DNA of 64,000 nucleotides, taken from NCBI GenBank assembly GCA_039942715.1, contig JBDVBY010000007.1:558001-622000 (forward strand), read 5' to 3'. Below the pieces are notes generated by a model. That model saw only the letters and a program-made list of their open reading frames with translations. It had not been told where the DNA came from and ran no database searches. Shown here piece by piece: positions 1-7,572 of the stretch; within the stretch, counting starts at the first letter, position 1, and each line of letters opens with the position of its first letter. This DNA is from JABDJX01 sp039942715 (GTDB lineage: Bacteria > Pseudomonadota > Alphaproteobacteria > Rhodobacterales > Rhodobacteraceae). A program made the translations under genes and the position numbers.

Positions 1-184
1 CGGTCTTGCCGTCTTCAAAGCGCAGCATGTTTTCAAGCACCACCTTCAACGCGGCAGGAAGCTTGGAAAATGATCCAAGACCAGCGGCTTCAGCGGCAGG
101 AATTGAATAATAATCAACGCTTTGAGCGCCTACGGTCAGGGTCTTGCGGGTGTTCGAGCTGTCTTGGCCAACAGTGATGGGCAT
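1..184 (-). CDS. acnA: aconitate hydratase AcnA, N-terminal part (cut by window edge)
   Basis: Aconitase interconverts citrate and isocitrate in the TCA cycle with a cytoplasmic [4Fe-4S] cluster. The 61 residues visible begin MPITVGQDSSNTRKTL and continue through a segment reading YYSIPAAEAAGLGSFSKLP and VLENMLRFEDGKT, the usual N-terminus of the AcnA/IRP1-type aconitase. The catalytic domains and cluster cysteines lie outside the window. The start is the ATG whose complement is at 182-184. A TATAAT-like hexamer lies just upstream on this strand, complement near 197-202. The identification rests on recognition of the N-terminal sequence only. Confidence 0.85.
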   Translation of the reverse strand, partial: MPITVGQDSSNTRKTLTVGAQSVDYYSIPAAEAAGLGSFSKLPAALKVVLENMLRFEDGKT

Positions 185-263
185 GGGGGATGGGCTCCAT
201 TATAATAACAAGTGTCGGAATTTGGGTTCGCAATATCGGGGTGCGGGCGTGGTTGCAAGGCTT

Positions 264-283
264 TTGTATACCATGGTGCACAA
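264..283. promoter_or_regulatory. 20-bp palindrome, candidate GntR-type operator
   Basis: The sequence TTGTATACCATGGTGCACAA is an inverted repeat of form TTGTnnACC/GGTnnACAA with only two transition-type mismatched pairs. It lies about 80 bp upstream of acnA and 115 bp upstream of the DUF1223 gene, in the divergent intergenic region. GntR/FadR-family operators often have this TTGTATACAA-like form. Which regulator binds is not known; this is inference from symmetry and position. Confidence 0.45.
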
Positions 284-398
284 TCGTGAATGTGTTGCAC
301 AAAAAAGATGTAACGCAGTCTCTCAAAACCTTGATTGGCAGGTGAACAGCCTGTCAGTTAGGTATGAGCCAACGTAAGAGTTTGGATGGACGATCTTT

Positions 399-1088
399 AT
401 GAAGAAATTGACAATTTGTGCAGCGGCCCTGTGGGCTGCTTTTTCGGGACCAGCGGCGGCTGAGGGCCCGGTTGTTGTCGAGCTTTTCACATCGCAGGGA
501 TGTTCGTCTTGCCCGCCTGCTGACAAGGTATTTAGCCAGATTGTTGACCGTGATGACGTGATCGCTATCGCGCTGCACGTGGATTATTGGGATTATCTTG
601 GTTGGAAAGACGAATTTGCCGACCCAAGCTTTACCGCACGCCAGCGCGCTTATGCCCGCGCGGCAAAAAGCCGAACCGTTTACACACCGCAAATGATTGT
701 CGGAGGACGTGACCACATCGTCGGGACACGCCCGATGGAGCTTGCCGATCTTGTGCAAAAGCACAAGTCGTCACCCAATCCGGTAAAAGTCACGCTTAAG
801 CGAGACGGCGATCGCGTACGTATCGCGGCATCCGGCAATGTGGGTGCTGGTGCGGTTGTGCATATTCTGACTTACACGCCCAAAGCGACGGTCAGCATTC
901 GCCGTGGTGAGAACGCCGGGCGCAAGCTGGATTACCACAACACGGTCAATAAGATGATCGAAGTGGCCAAGTGGAATGGAAGCTCAGACTACCGCGCTTC
1001 GGTGAAAATGCCGAACGGTGCGCCGGTTGTTGTGTTGGTACAGCAAAAAGGGGCTGGACCTATTTTGGGGGCTGCGCGTCTGCGCTAA
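399..1088 (+). CDS. secreted DUF1223 (thioredoxin-like) protein
   Basis: This is a 229-residue exported protein of the DUF1223 family, whose function is not established. A Sec signal peptide covers residues 1 to about 21 (MKKLTICAAALWAAFSGPAA). The mature protein starts with VVVELFTSQGCSSCPPAD, a thioredoxin-like strand-turn with Cys35 and Cys38 in a CxxC arrangement, followed by the family's DYWDYLGWKD segment near residue 65. The gene stands alone, divergent from acnA, and its last 29 bases overlap the convergent acyltransferase gene. A periplasmic redox role is a guess from the CxxC only. Confidence 0.85.
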   Translation: MKKLTICAAALWAAFSGPAAAEGPVVVELFTSQGCSSCPPADKVFSQIVDRDDVIAIALHVDYWDYLGWKDEFADPSFTARQRAYARAAKSRTVYTPQMIVGGRDHIVGTRPMELADLVQKHKSSPNPVKVTLKRDGDRVRIAASGNVGAGAVVHILTYTPKATVSIRRGENAGRKLDYHNTVNKMIEVAKWNGSSDYRASVKMPNGAPVVVLVQQKGAGPILGAARLR

Positions 1089-1977
1089 GGGTGTCTTTCT
1101 CCGCCTGCCCAAGCTTCCAACGGCGGTGTACCCAAAACCACTGATTGATGTGGGTGCGCACGATGCCTTCAACCGTGTCATTGTAGGCCTGCATCATGAT
1201 TTCGGGCGTTGTGTGAGGGATTGGATCGCTCACATGTACGCGAAAGTTCAGCCCGTCTAGTTTGCGAATGCCGAAAACAGGAATTAACAAAGCGTCGTAT
1301 TTAAGCGCCCATTCTGCGGCCGACAAAGGCGTATGCGCAGGCTTTCCGTAAAATTCCAAAAGCGGGGCGTTGGTTGCGCCCACGTCTGCGACAATGCCGA
1401 TATTTCCGCCGTCTTTTAGGTGCCGCACCAGCGATGTGATGCCACGTTTGTCGGTGGGATAAACCGGGGCGGCCACCTTTGAGATGGCGTTAACATAGTG
1501 GGCGTTGAACCCTTCATTGTCCATCGGGCGATAAAGCGCTGCCATGGGAAAGCCATCGCGGCTGAGTTTGGCGCGCACGACGTCGTAATTCCCCAAATGC
1601 GCTGTGATCAACACGCAAGGGCGGCCGTCTTTGCGGGCTTGTTCCAAAGCGTCTTGGCCGGGGCCACCGATTTCTGAGTGTGTTGCGCGCTCGATGAATT
1701 CATCGCCTGAATAAATCTCGATCAAGGCGCGCCCAACGTTGTTGCAGACCTTATCTGCAACTGCGCGGGCTTCTTTGTCTGACATTTCGGGCGCGACATA
1801 GGCGAGGTTGTTCAGCACACGCCTGCGCCAACCCGCAAGAGGAGCGACACATTTGGACACAACCCATCCCACAAGGCGCACGCGTTTGGCGTAAGGCAAA
1901 TACAGCGTCGCCCCAAGCAACCCGCGTGCCAGCGTGTCTTTTATACGGTGTTTTAGATGCTCGTCTTCGTCTGCCAT
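1060..1977 (-). CDS. LpxL/HtrB-type lipid A acyltransferase family protein
   Basis: This 305-residue protein belongs to the lysophospholipid/lipid A acyltransferase family that transfers an acyl chain to a lipid acceptor at the inner membrane. The H(x4)D catalytic motif is seen as HLGNYD at residues 127-132, preceded by GRPCVLITA, and the conserved GIVADVGATNAPLLEFYGKP segment follows near residue 195. A hydrophobic N-terminal stretch (residues 18-50) would anchor it. The length fits LpxL-like enzymes. Its end overlaps the DUF1223 gene by 29 bp in convergent orientation. The exact acceptor cannot be told from sequence. Confidence 0.8.
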   Translation of the reverse strand: MADEDEHLKHRIKDTLARGLLGATLYLPYAKRVRLVGWVVSKCVAPLAGWRRRVLNNLAYVAPEMSDKEARAVADKVCNNVGRALIEIYSGDEFIERATHSEIGGPGQDALEQARKDGRPCVLITAHLGNYDVVRAKLSRDGFPMAALYRPMDNEGFNAHYVNAISKVAAPVYPTDKRGITSLVRHLKDGGNIGIVADVGATNAPLLEFYGKPAHTPLSAAEWALKYDALLIPVFGIRKLDGLNFRVHVSDPIPHTTPEIMMQAYNDTVEGIVRTHINQWFWVHRRWKLGQAEKDTLSADAQPPK

Positions 1978-2172
1978 AAACCGCCCGTTTGTTAACCAGC
2001 GTGATACAGGGCAGCGAAGGACGGTACAAGAACGCGTGCCGTGGTGACCTTTTGCGATTTATGCCTGATCCAAAAGCGCACGCATTTGCGTGCACGATGT
2101 CGCCTCGGTCCACGCGCTATGCGCGCAGACCTCAGGATTTGGCGTGCGTGTGCTTTTCGAGCGATGTTCGTT

Positions 2173-3228
2173 TTAGTCGTCGTTCAGAACGAAAAAGATT
2201 TCGCCTGCTTCTTCCAGTTCACGAATTTTGGAGACGATACGTAGCATTGCGGCCTCGTAGTCTTCTGTTTTGACGTTTTCGAACTCTTTTGCATCCTCGC
2301 GGATGTTCTCGGCCATGCGCTTTGATATGTTTTCAAGGATAAAGGTGATGGATTTTTCGTCGTCCCCTTTTGCCGTCGCCGTCACCATTGCCAGATCGTT
2401 TTGAGCAATGTCGCGTTGAATACGCGGGACATCGCGTGCAGAAATCCGCTCGGCGATATTGGCAAAGGTAAAGATAGACGCGCGTACCTGGTCGGCAAAG
2501 TCTTTGTCGTCCTGATCAAGACCTTCCAATAGCGTATCGCGCACGGTTGCACTTGTGTAATTCAGGATTGCGCCAACGCGGCTGACCGGTTCGCCGTCAA
2601 AAGCAAGAGTAGGGCGGACTTCTAGTTGTTCAGCCATCGAGCGTCCGATGCGGGCCACAACATCTGGCACAACGCCTCCGGTTTTTGATACAGCGAGCGT
2701 GACTTTGCGCGCGCGGTCGCCTGAAAGCTTGCTTAGGATTTCGGCCGCTTTGTTCACCCCGAGTTTTGAGAGGATTACCGCGGCGACTTCTACGGATTCG
2801 TTTTCAAGAAACGGCAGCAGGCGGTCGTTGTCGGCCTCGTTCACCACTTTCCAGTAGCTTTCGGTATCGCCATCCGGGGCCATTTTGCGCAATTCGCGCG
2901 CGGCGTTTTCGCTAAGCGTGCCATCGAGCAATCCAAGCGCACCAGACAGGCCCTTGGGAAACGACAGGCCGATGCGTTCGATTTCTGCTGCAAATTCTTC
3001 GGCGACAGAAATAACCGTGGCCTGATCCACCGACTGCATCCGGGCAAGCTGCACCGCAAGTTCGGTTTGTTTTTCTTCAGACAACGATGAAAGCGCTGGA
3101 ACTGCTCCTTGCCCCAGAAGAAGCCGCACCACGATGGCTGCCTTTTCTTTATGGGATAGGGCGATGGTCGGTCCGCCAAGCGGCGGAAGCGTCATGGGAA
3201 AGTCATTCATTTGCGAATCAAGAGCCAT
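2173..3228 (-). CDS. fliG: flagellar motor switch protein FliG
   Basis: FliG is the rotor protein of the flagellar C-ring that interacts with the stator and switches rotation. The 351-residue product has the three expected parts: an N-terminal domain (about residues 20-115), a middle ARM domain with LLPFLENESVEVAAVILSKL, and a C-terminal ARM/torque domain with IFTFANI in place of the usual MFVF motif and SITFILENISKRMAENIRED as the charged torque helix. The middle-domain EHPQ motif appears changed to ENES. No other flagellar gene lies in the window, so it is away from the main flagellar cluster as far as can be seen. Confidence 0.85.
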   Translation of the reverse strand: MALDSQMNDFPMTLPPLGGPTIALSHKEKAAIVVRLLLGQGAVPALSSLSEEKQTELAVQLARMQSVDQATVISVAEEFAAEIERIGLSFPKGLSGALGLLDGTLSENAARELRKMAPDGDTESYWKVVNEADNDRLLPFLENESVEVAAVILSKLGVNKAAEILSKLSGDRARKVTLAVSKTGGVVPDVVARIGRSMAEQLEVRPTLAFDGEPVSRVGAILNYTSATVRDTLLEGLDQDDKDFADQVRASIFTFANIAERISARDVPRIQRDIAQNDLAMVTATAKGDDEKSITFILENISKRMAENIREDAKEFENVKTEDYEAAMLRIVSKIRELEEAGEIFFVLNDD

Positions 3229-3302
3229 GTTAGTCCTTTATGTTCGCTTTGTGTTCTACTCCGGTTCTGGTTAACGAATGGTCTTTGCAGGCGAAAAACT
3301 CG

Positions 3303-3334
3303 GCAAAGAAAAAGGCGACCTGTAAAGGCCGCCT
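3303..3334 (-). terminator. intrinsic terminator after the small secreted protein gene
   Basis: On the minus strand a 9-bp stem (AGGCGGCCT pairing with AGGTCGCCT, one G-U pair, 4-base loop) is followed by TTTTTCTTT. It lies just downstream of the stop of the 52-residue secreted protein gene and upstream of fliG. Confidence 0.75.
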
Positions 3335-3359
3335 CATTATCATCTTTCGAAAAGGGCGC

Positions 3360-3518
3360 TTAGCTTGTGGTAAGCGGCACACAGTTTTCGCTGTCAGCGT
3401 CATACATCTGGCCCTGCGGGCAAGACATCACAACTTGTTCGGAGTGGTCACCAAAACACTGCGCAAAGGCCAAGCCGGGCGCGATGGTGATAAGAAGTGC
3501 TGTGAGTGCGGTTTTCAT
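3360..3518 (-). CDS. small secreted cysteine-containing protein
   Basis: This 52-residue protein starts at the ATG complementary to 3516-3518, which is preceded by a strong AGGAGA ribosome binding site. A longer upstream start is possible but lacks one. A signal peptide is clear (MKTALTALLITIAPGLAFA). The mature peptide of about 33 residues has three cysteines in a C-x(11)-C-x(12)-C arrangement with the segment CPQGQMYDADSENC, which resembles a minimal chitin-binding (peritrophin-like) repeat. It lies just downstream of purB on the same strand and has its own terminator. Function unknown. Confidence 0.65.
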   Translation of the reverse strand: MKTALTALLITIAPGLAFAQCFGDHSEQVVMSCPQGQMYDADSENCVPLTTS

Positions 3519-3577
3519 CTGTGCTCTCCTACATTGGGGATAACCAAAAGCTAGCACGACATTCGCGTTTGGCAAAA

Positions 3578-4885
3578 TCAATCTGCTCCAAAGACCCGCG
3601 CAAAGATCGTGTCGACGTGTTTGGTATGATAGCCAAGGTCGAACTTCTCTTCGATTTCCGCTTTGCTCAGGGCCGCAGTGACATCTGCATCGCCAAGCAG
3701 TTCTGTCATGAAATCAGCGCCTTCTTCCCAGACCTTCATCGCGTTGCGCTGCACAAGACGATAGCTGTCCTCGCGGCTGACGCCTGCTTGGGTGAGGGCG
3801 AGCAACACGCGCTGTGAATGCACAAGTCCGCGGAACTGATTGAGGTTTTTCATCATGTTGTCGGGGTAGATGACGAGGTTTTTGATCACACCAGTCAGAC
3901 GCGCGAGGGCAAAATCAAGCGTCACGGTCGCATCCGGGCCGATCATGCGTTCCACAGAAGAGTGCGAGATATCGCGTTCGTGCCAAAGGGCAACGTTCTC
4001 CATCGCAGGCACCACGGCCATGCGCACAAGACGCGCAAGGCCAGTAAGGTTTTCGGTCAGAACCGGGTTGCGTTTGTGCGGCATCGCGGAGGAGCCTTTT
4101 TGACCCTTTGAGAAAAACTCCTCTGCTTCCAAAACTTCGGTGCGCTGCATATGGCGGATTTCGATCGCGATGTTTTCGATGGAACTTGCGATGACGCCAA
4201 GAGTGGCAAAGAACATGGCGTGGCGGTCGCGTGGGATAACCTGGGTGCTGATGGGCTCGGGTTCCAAGCCAAGCTTGGCGCAGACATGGGCTTCCACAAC
4301 AGGATCGATGTTGGCGAATGTCCCGACAGCGCCGGAAATAGCGCCCGTGGCGATTTCAGCACGAGCGGCTCGCAAGCGTGCCAAGCCGCGATCCATTTCC
4401 GCGTAGAACCGCGCGAAGGTCAGGCCCATTGTCACAGGTTCGGCATGGATGCCGTGCGAACGACCAATGCGAACGTCCATTTTATGTTCGTGCGCACGGG
4501 TTTTCAGGGCGGCGAGCAGCTCTTCCATGTCAGCGATCAGAATGTCAGCGGCGCGCACCAGTTGGATGTTGGTTGTTGTGTCGAGCACATCAGAGCTGGT
4601 CATACCTTGATGGACAAAGCGCGCTTCGTCGTTGCCGATGATTTCCGCTAAGTGTGTCAGGAAGGCGATGACGTCGTGCTTGGTGACGGCTTCGATTTCG
4701 TCAATGCGCGCGACGTCGAACTCAACGTCCTTGGCTTTCCATACAGCGGCAGCGTTTTCTGTCGGGATCGTGCCCATTTCGGCCATAGCATCGCACGCGT
4801 GCGCCTCGATTTCATACCAGATGCGGAATTTGGTTTCGGGCGACCAGATGGCGACCATATCGGGGCGGGAATAACGTGGGATCAT
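3578..4885 (-). CDS. purB: adenylosuccinate lyase PurB
   Basis: PurB performs two steps of purine synthesis: release of fumarate from SAICAR and from adenylosuccinate. The 435-residue protein shows the superfamily signature SSAMPHKRNP at residues 265-274, a TSSD motif near 96-99 and the His-bearing segment GRSHGIHAEP near 141-150. The start MIPRYSRPDM matches the usual PurB N-terminus; the reading frame stays open a further 44 codons upstream, but that part runs through hairpin repeats and is unlikely to be coding. It is divergent from the DUF6314 gene. Confidence 0.95.
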   Translation of the reverse strand: MIPRYSRPDMVAIWSPETKFRIWYEIEAHACDAMAEMGTIPTENAAAVWKAKDVEFDVARIDEIEAVTKHDVIAFLTHLAEIIGNDEARFVHQGMTSSDVLDTTTNIQLVRAADILIADMEELLAALKTRAHEHKMDVRIGRSHGIHAEPVTMGLTFARFYAEMDRGLARLRAARAEIATGAISGAVGTFANIDPVVEAHVCAKLGLEPEPISTQVIPRDRHAMFFATLGVIASSIENIAIEIRHMQRTEVLEAEEFFSKGQKGSSAMPHKRNPVLTENLTGLARLVRMAVVPAMENVALWHERDISHSSVERMIGPDATVTLDFALARLTGVIKNLVIYPDNMMKNLNQFRGLVHSQRVLLALTQAGVSREDSYRLVQRNAMKVWEEGADFMTELLGDADVTAALSKAEIEEKFDLGYHTKHVDTIFARVFGAD

Positions 4886-4957
4886 GGGGAAAGCGCCTTT
4901 CGTCTGCGGTTGGGGTGCGTTTAGACTGCGCGCGAGACGGGGACAAGATTTGGTTTC

Positions 4958-4977
4958 GTGGCATTTGGATGCCACGA
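4958..4977. repeat. perfect 8-bp stem-loop upstream of purB
   Basis: CGTGGCAT, a TTGG loop, then ATGCCACG form a perfect hairpin in the purB leader region, adjacent to a second palindromic element at 4983-5040. No T-tract follows on either strand, so it is not an ordinary terminator. Confidence 0.5.
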
Positions 4978-4982
4978 CCAAC

Positions 4983-5040
4983 TGGAGGGGCGCTGCCCCT
5001 CCAGACCTCCCCGACATATTTTTGAACCGATGAAGGCAGA
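4983..5040 (-). repeat. dispersed palindromic intergenic element, copy 1
   Basis: A perfect 10-bp inverted repeat (CTGGAGGGGC / GCCCCTCCAG, 3-base loop, 4983-5005) is joined to a GGGGAGGTC-type arm and, read on the minus strand, starts with CTTCATC and an AAAAATA box. The same architecture recurs at 38861-38909 and 47476-47541. I recall such elements as common in Rhodobacterales genomes. Here it lies between purB and the DUF6314 gene and reaches the proposed start of the latter. Confidence 0.6.
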
Positions 5041-5050
5041 ACGCAGCGTT

Positions 5051-5485
5051 ATGAAAGGGTTGAGCTCTCTATGGGTGCTGGAAGGGGTGTGGCACTTGAA
5101 GCGTGACATTGTGCATGCTGCTGGGGACACGCACCACTTGACGGGAGAGGTGACATTTTACCGCGACGATGTGCGGCTTGTTCAGGATGAGCGCGGAACT
5201 TTGGACATTGGCGGACAGAGGTTGACGGCTATGCGGCGTTATATCTGGGTCGAAGGCGCGGGGGGCTTGGATGTGTTTTTCGATGACATGCGCGCCTTTC
5301 ATTCAGTGGCATTGAATGTTGCAACCCATAGCGCCGTGCATCTGTGTGATCCGGATCGTTACGAGGTGGCTTATGATTTTACCGATTGGCTGAACTGGAG
5401 TGCGTGTTGGCGCGTTACGGGGCCGCGCAAAGACTATGTAATGACAAGTCACTACACTCCCAAATCAGACAGCCTTGCCCCTTGA
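5051..5485 (+). CDS. DUF6314 family protein
   Basis: This is a 144-residue cytoplasmic protein that I assign to the DUF6314 family of unknown function, on the strength of the lipocalin-like opening (LWVLEGVWHLKRDIVH), several amphipathic strands, and the C-terminal WSACWRVTGPRKDYVMTSHY segment. I chose the ATG at 5051 because an AAGG-type site lies upstream and the fold begins immediately after; an in-frame ATG at 5030 is possible but would place the start inside the palindromic element. The family name is from memory and the role is unknown. Confidence 0.65.
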   Translation: MKGLSSLWVLEGVWHLKRDIVHAAGDTHHLTGEVTFYRDDVRLVQDERGTLDIGGQRLTAMRRYIWVEGAGGLDVFFDDMRAFHSVALNVATHSAVHLCDPDRYEVAYDFTDWLNWSACWRVTGPRKDYVMTSHYTPKSDSLAP

Positions 5486-5543
5486 TCGCTGCAATGCAAT
5501 AAAACGGGCAACAAACGACATCACGCAGAAGGATCATGCTCTC

Positions 5544-6152
5544 ATGTCAACCATCGCATCCCGCCCCGTATTGACCGATCTGGTCTGGAACACCGAAGGC
5601 AACCAGCTTTGGATCAAGCGGTTTGTGCTGTTTGTGGCCGGTATTGTCGCGCTTTGGGTTTCGGCCAAAGTGCAGATTGCAACGGTTCCGGTGCCTGTCA
5701 CGCTGCAAATGCTTGTGGTGATGGTGATTGGCGCGGCTTATGGCCCGCGCCTCGGTCTGGCGACTGTCGCTGGCTATCTCGCATTGGGCGCCCAAGGATT
5801 GCCAGTCTTTGCAGGCACACCGGAAAAAGGCATTGGCCTTGCGTACATGATGGGGCCAACTGGGGGCTATTTGATTGGCTTCGCGCTGGCAGCTTTCGTT
5901 GTGGGCGCGCTGGCGCGTGCAGGCTTTGATCGCAATCCACTGAGCATGGTTATCGCGATGGCGGCGGGTATCCTCGCAGTTTATATCCCCGGCGTTATCT
6001 GGCTGTCGGCGAATTGGGGAGCAGCTCTGGGTTGGGAAAACTGGTACGCTTACGGTGTGAAGACCTTTATCTGGGTTGATGCGCTGAAGCTTGTGGTCGC
6101 GGTTATCGCGTTCCCAGCGATCTGGAAGCTTGTGGGCGACGCACGCAGCTAA
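5544..6152 (+). CDS. bioY: biotin transporter BioY
   Basis: BioY is the substrate-binding membrane (S) component of a biotin ECF transporter and can work alone or with an energy module. The 202-residue protein has about six hydrophobic helices and the family hallmarks VPVPVTLQMLVVMVIGAAYGP near residue 50 and PTGGYLIGFALAA near residue 110. The start MSTIASRPVLTDLVW follows an AAGGA-like site. No bioM or bioN is adjacent, so the ATPase module, if used, is elsewhere. A terminator follows the gene. Confidence 0.92.
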   Translation: MSTIASRPVLTDLVWNTEGNQLWIKRFVLFVAGIVALWVSAKVQIATVPVPVTLQMLVVMVIGAAYGPRLGLATVAGYLALGAQGLPVFAGTPEKGIGLAYMMGPTGGYLIGFALAAFVVGALARAGFDRNPLSMVIAMAAGILAVYIPGVIWLSANWGAALGWENWYAYGVKTFIWVDALKLVVAVIAFPAIWKLVGDARS

Positions 6153-6177
6153 GCGCCAAAACATAGAATAACGTAAA

Positions 6178-6206
6178 GCGCGGCTCCAAGCGGGGCCGCG
6201 TTTTTC
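6178..6206 (+). terminator. intrinsic terminator after bioY
   Basis: A GC-rich stem (CGCGGCTCC / GGGGCCGCG with one G-U pair and an AAGC loop) is followed by TTTTTC, 26 bp after the bioY stop codon. Confidence 0.85.
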
Positions 6207-6277
6207 ATGTGGGTCAGGTCTTGCCGGAGGCGCAGGCTCTGCTAGGTCTTGGCGCGTAGTCAAAAAGGATTCCGCCC

Positions 6278-7432
6278 ATGCCCGTCCGCAATCGTTTCGC
6301 TGAACTGCACGATGAAATCGCCGGATGGCGGCAGGATTTTCACGAACATCCTGAGTTGCAGTTTGATGTGCATCGCACCGCCGGGATCGTCGCTGACAAG
6401 TTGCGCGAGTTTGGCTGTGACGAGGTTGTCACCGGCATCGGCAAAACCGGCGTAGTTGGCATCATCAAAGGTACTGGGGACGGGACGCGGTGCATTGGGC
6501 TTCGCGCGGATATGGATGCGCTTCCGATTGAGGAAGACACAGACGTGCCTTACGCCTCAAAGACACCGGGAAAAATGCACGCCTGCGGGCATGATGGGCA
6601 CACAGCGATGTTGCTGGGGGCGGCGAAATATCTTGCCGAGACACGCAATTTCAACGGCTCTGTCGCGTTGATCTTTCAGCCTGCCGAAGAAGGAGGCGGC
6701 GGTGGCCGCGAGATGGTCAACGACGGGATGATGGACCGCTTTGGCATCGATGAGGTTTATGGCATGCACAACATCCCGGGCCGCCCGTTGGGCGAGTTTG
6801 CGATCCGTTCCGGGGCGTTTTATGCAGCCACGGGCCTGTTTGAAGTCGAAATTCATGGGCGCGGCGGACACGCGGCCTATCCTCATGACGCCGTTGACCC
6901 AATGATTGCGGCGTCCCAGCTGGTTTTGGGTCTGCAAACCATCGTTGCGCGCAATATTGATCCGATGGCGGCAGTTGTCGTCTCTGTCACCTCAATCGAA
7001 AGCGTGACCACGGCGCATAACGTTGTTCCCGAAAGCGTGCTGCTCAAAGGTACGACGCGCACGATGAGCGATGAAACCGCCGATATTACCGAAGATCGCT
7101 TTCGCCAGATCGTTGCTGGCACCGCTGAGGCTTATGGGTGTCGCCCGGTCATTCGCTACGAGCGGAACTATCCTGGCGTGGTGAATTCGGAGGCCGAAAC
7201 CGGGTTTGCAAGCCAAGCAGCCAGTGCGGTTGCGGGCGGTTGCGAAACGGCGGAGATGACCATGTGGGGCGAGGATTTCTCGTTCCTGTTGAACGAACGA
7301 CCCGGCGCCTATATTCATCTTGGTATTGGCGAGAATGCAGAGCTTCACCAACCGCAGTATAATTTCAACGACGAAGCGATTCCTTTTGGCTGTTCGTGGT
7401 TTGTCGAAATTGCGGAAAGCCGTTTGGCGTAA
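6278..7432 (+). CDS. M20 family metal-dependent amidohydrolase (hippurate hydrolase-like)
   Basis: This 384-residue cytoplasmic enzyme belongs to the M20D amidohydrolase family, which cleaves N-acyl amino acids and related amides. Metal and catalytic residues are seen in CIGLRADMDALP (about residues 70-80), HACGHDGHTAMLLGAAKYL (about 100-118) and FQPAEEGGGGGREM (about 133-146); the dimerisation domain follows from about 185. It stands alone between bioY and the nodT-type gene. The natural substrate cannot be read from the sequence; HipO, IAA-amidohydrolase and YxeP-like members share this pattern. Confidence 0.88.
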   Translation: MPVRNRFAELHDEIAGWRQDFHEHPELQFDVHRTAGIVADKLREFGCDEVVTGIGKTGVVGIIKGTGDGTRCIGLRADMDALPIEEDTDVPYASKTPGKMHACGHDGHTAMLLGAAKYLAETRNFNGSVALIFQPAEEGGGGGREMVNDGMMDRFGIDEVYGMHNIPGRPLGEFAIRSGAFYAATGLFEVEIHGRGGHAAYPHDAVDPMIAASQLVLGLQTIVARNIDPMAAVVVSVTSIESVTTAHNVVPESVLLKGTTRTMSDETADITEDRFRQIVAGTAEAYGCRPVIRYERNYPGVVNSEAETGFASQAASAVAGGCETAEMTMWGEDFSFLLNERPGAYIHLGIGENAELHQPQYNFNDEAIPFGCSWFVEIAESRLA

Positions 7433-7572
7433 CACCGAAGTAGGGCGCACGTTTCGGTTGTGATGTGCGAAAGACTCACACGTTTACCGATTTCTCTGCG
7501 CATCCTTTTTGGCCTCGCAGGCCCAAGCTTCTGACGCGTACGGTATGAAAAAAAGTACGTGTGAGCAGAGAC

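Noticed and set aside
2078..2093. 7-bp hairpin (GCACGCA/TGCGTGC) between fliG and the acyltransferase gene as a terminator
   Set aside because: No T-run follows on the minus strand, so it does not qualify as an intrinsic terminator.
4151..4651. 166-codon plus-strand frame inside purB
   Set aside because: Antisense to conserved purB sequence, no homology recognised.
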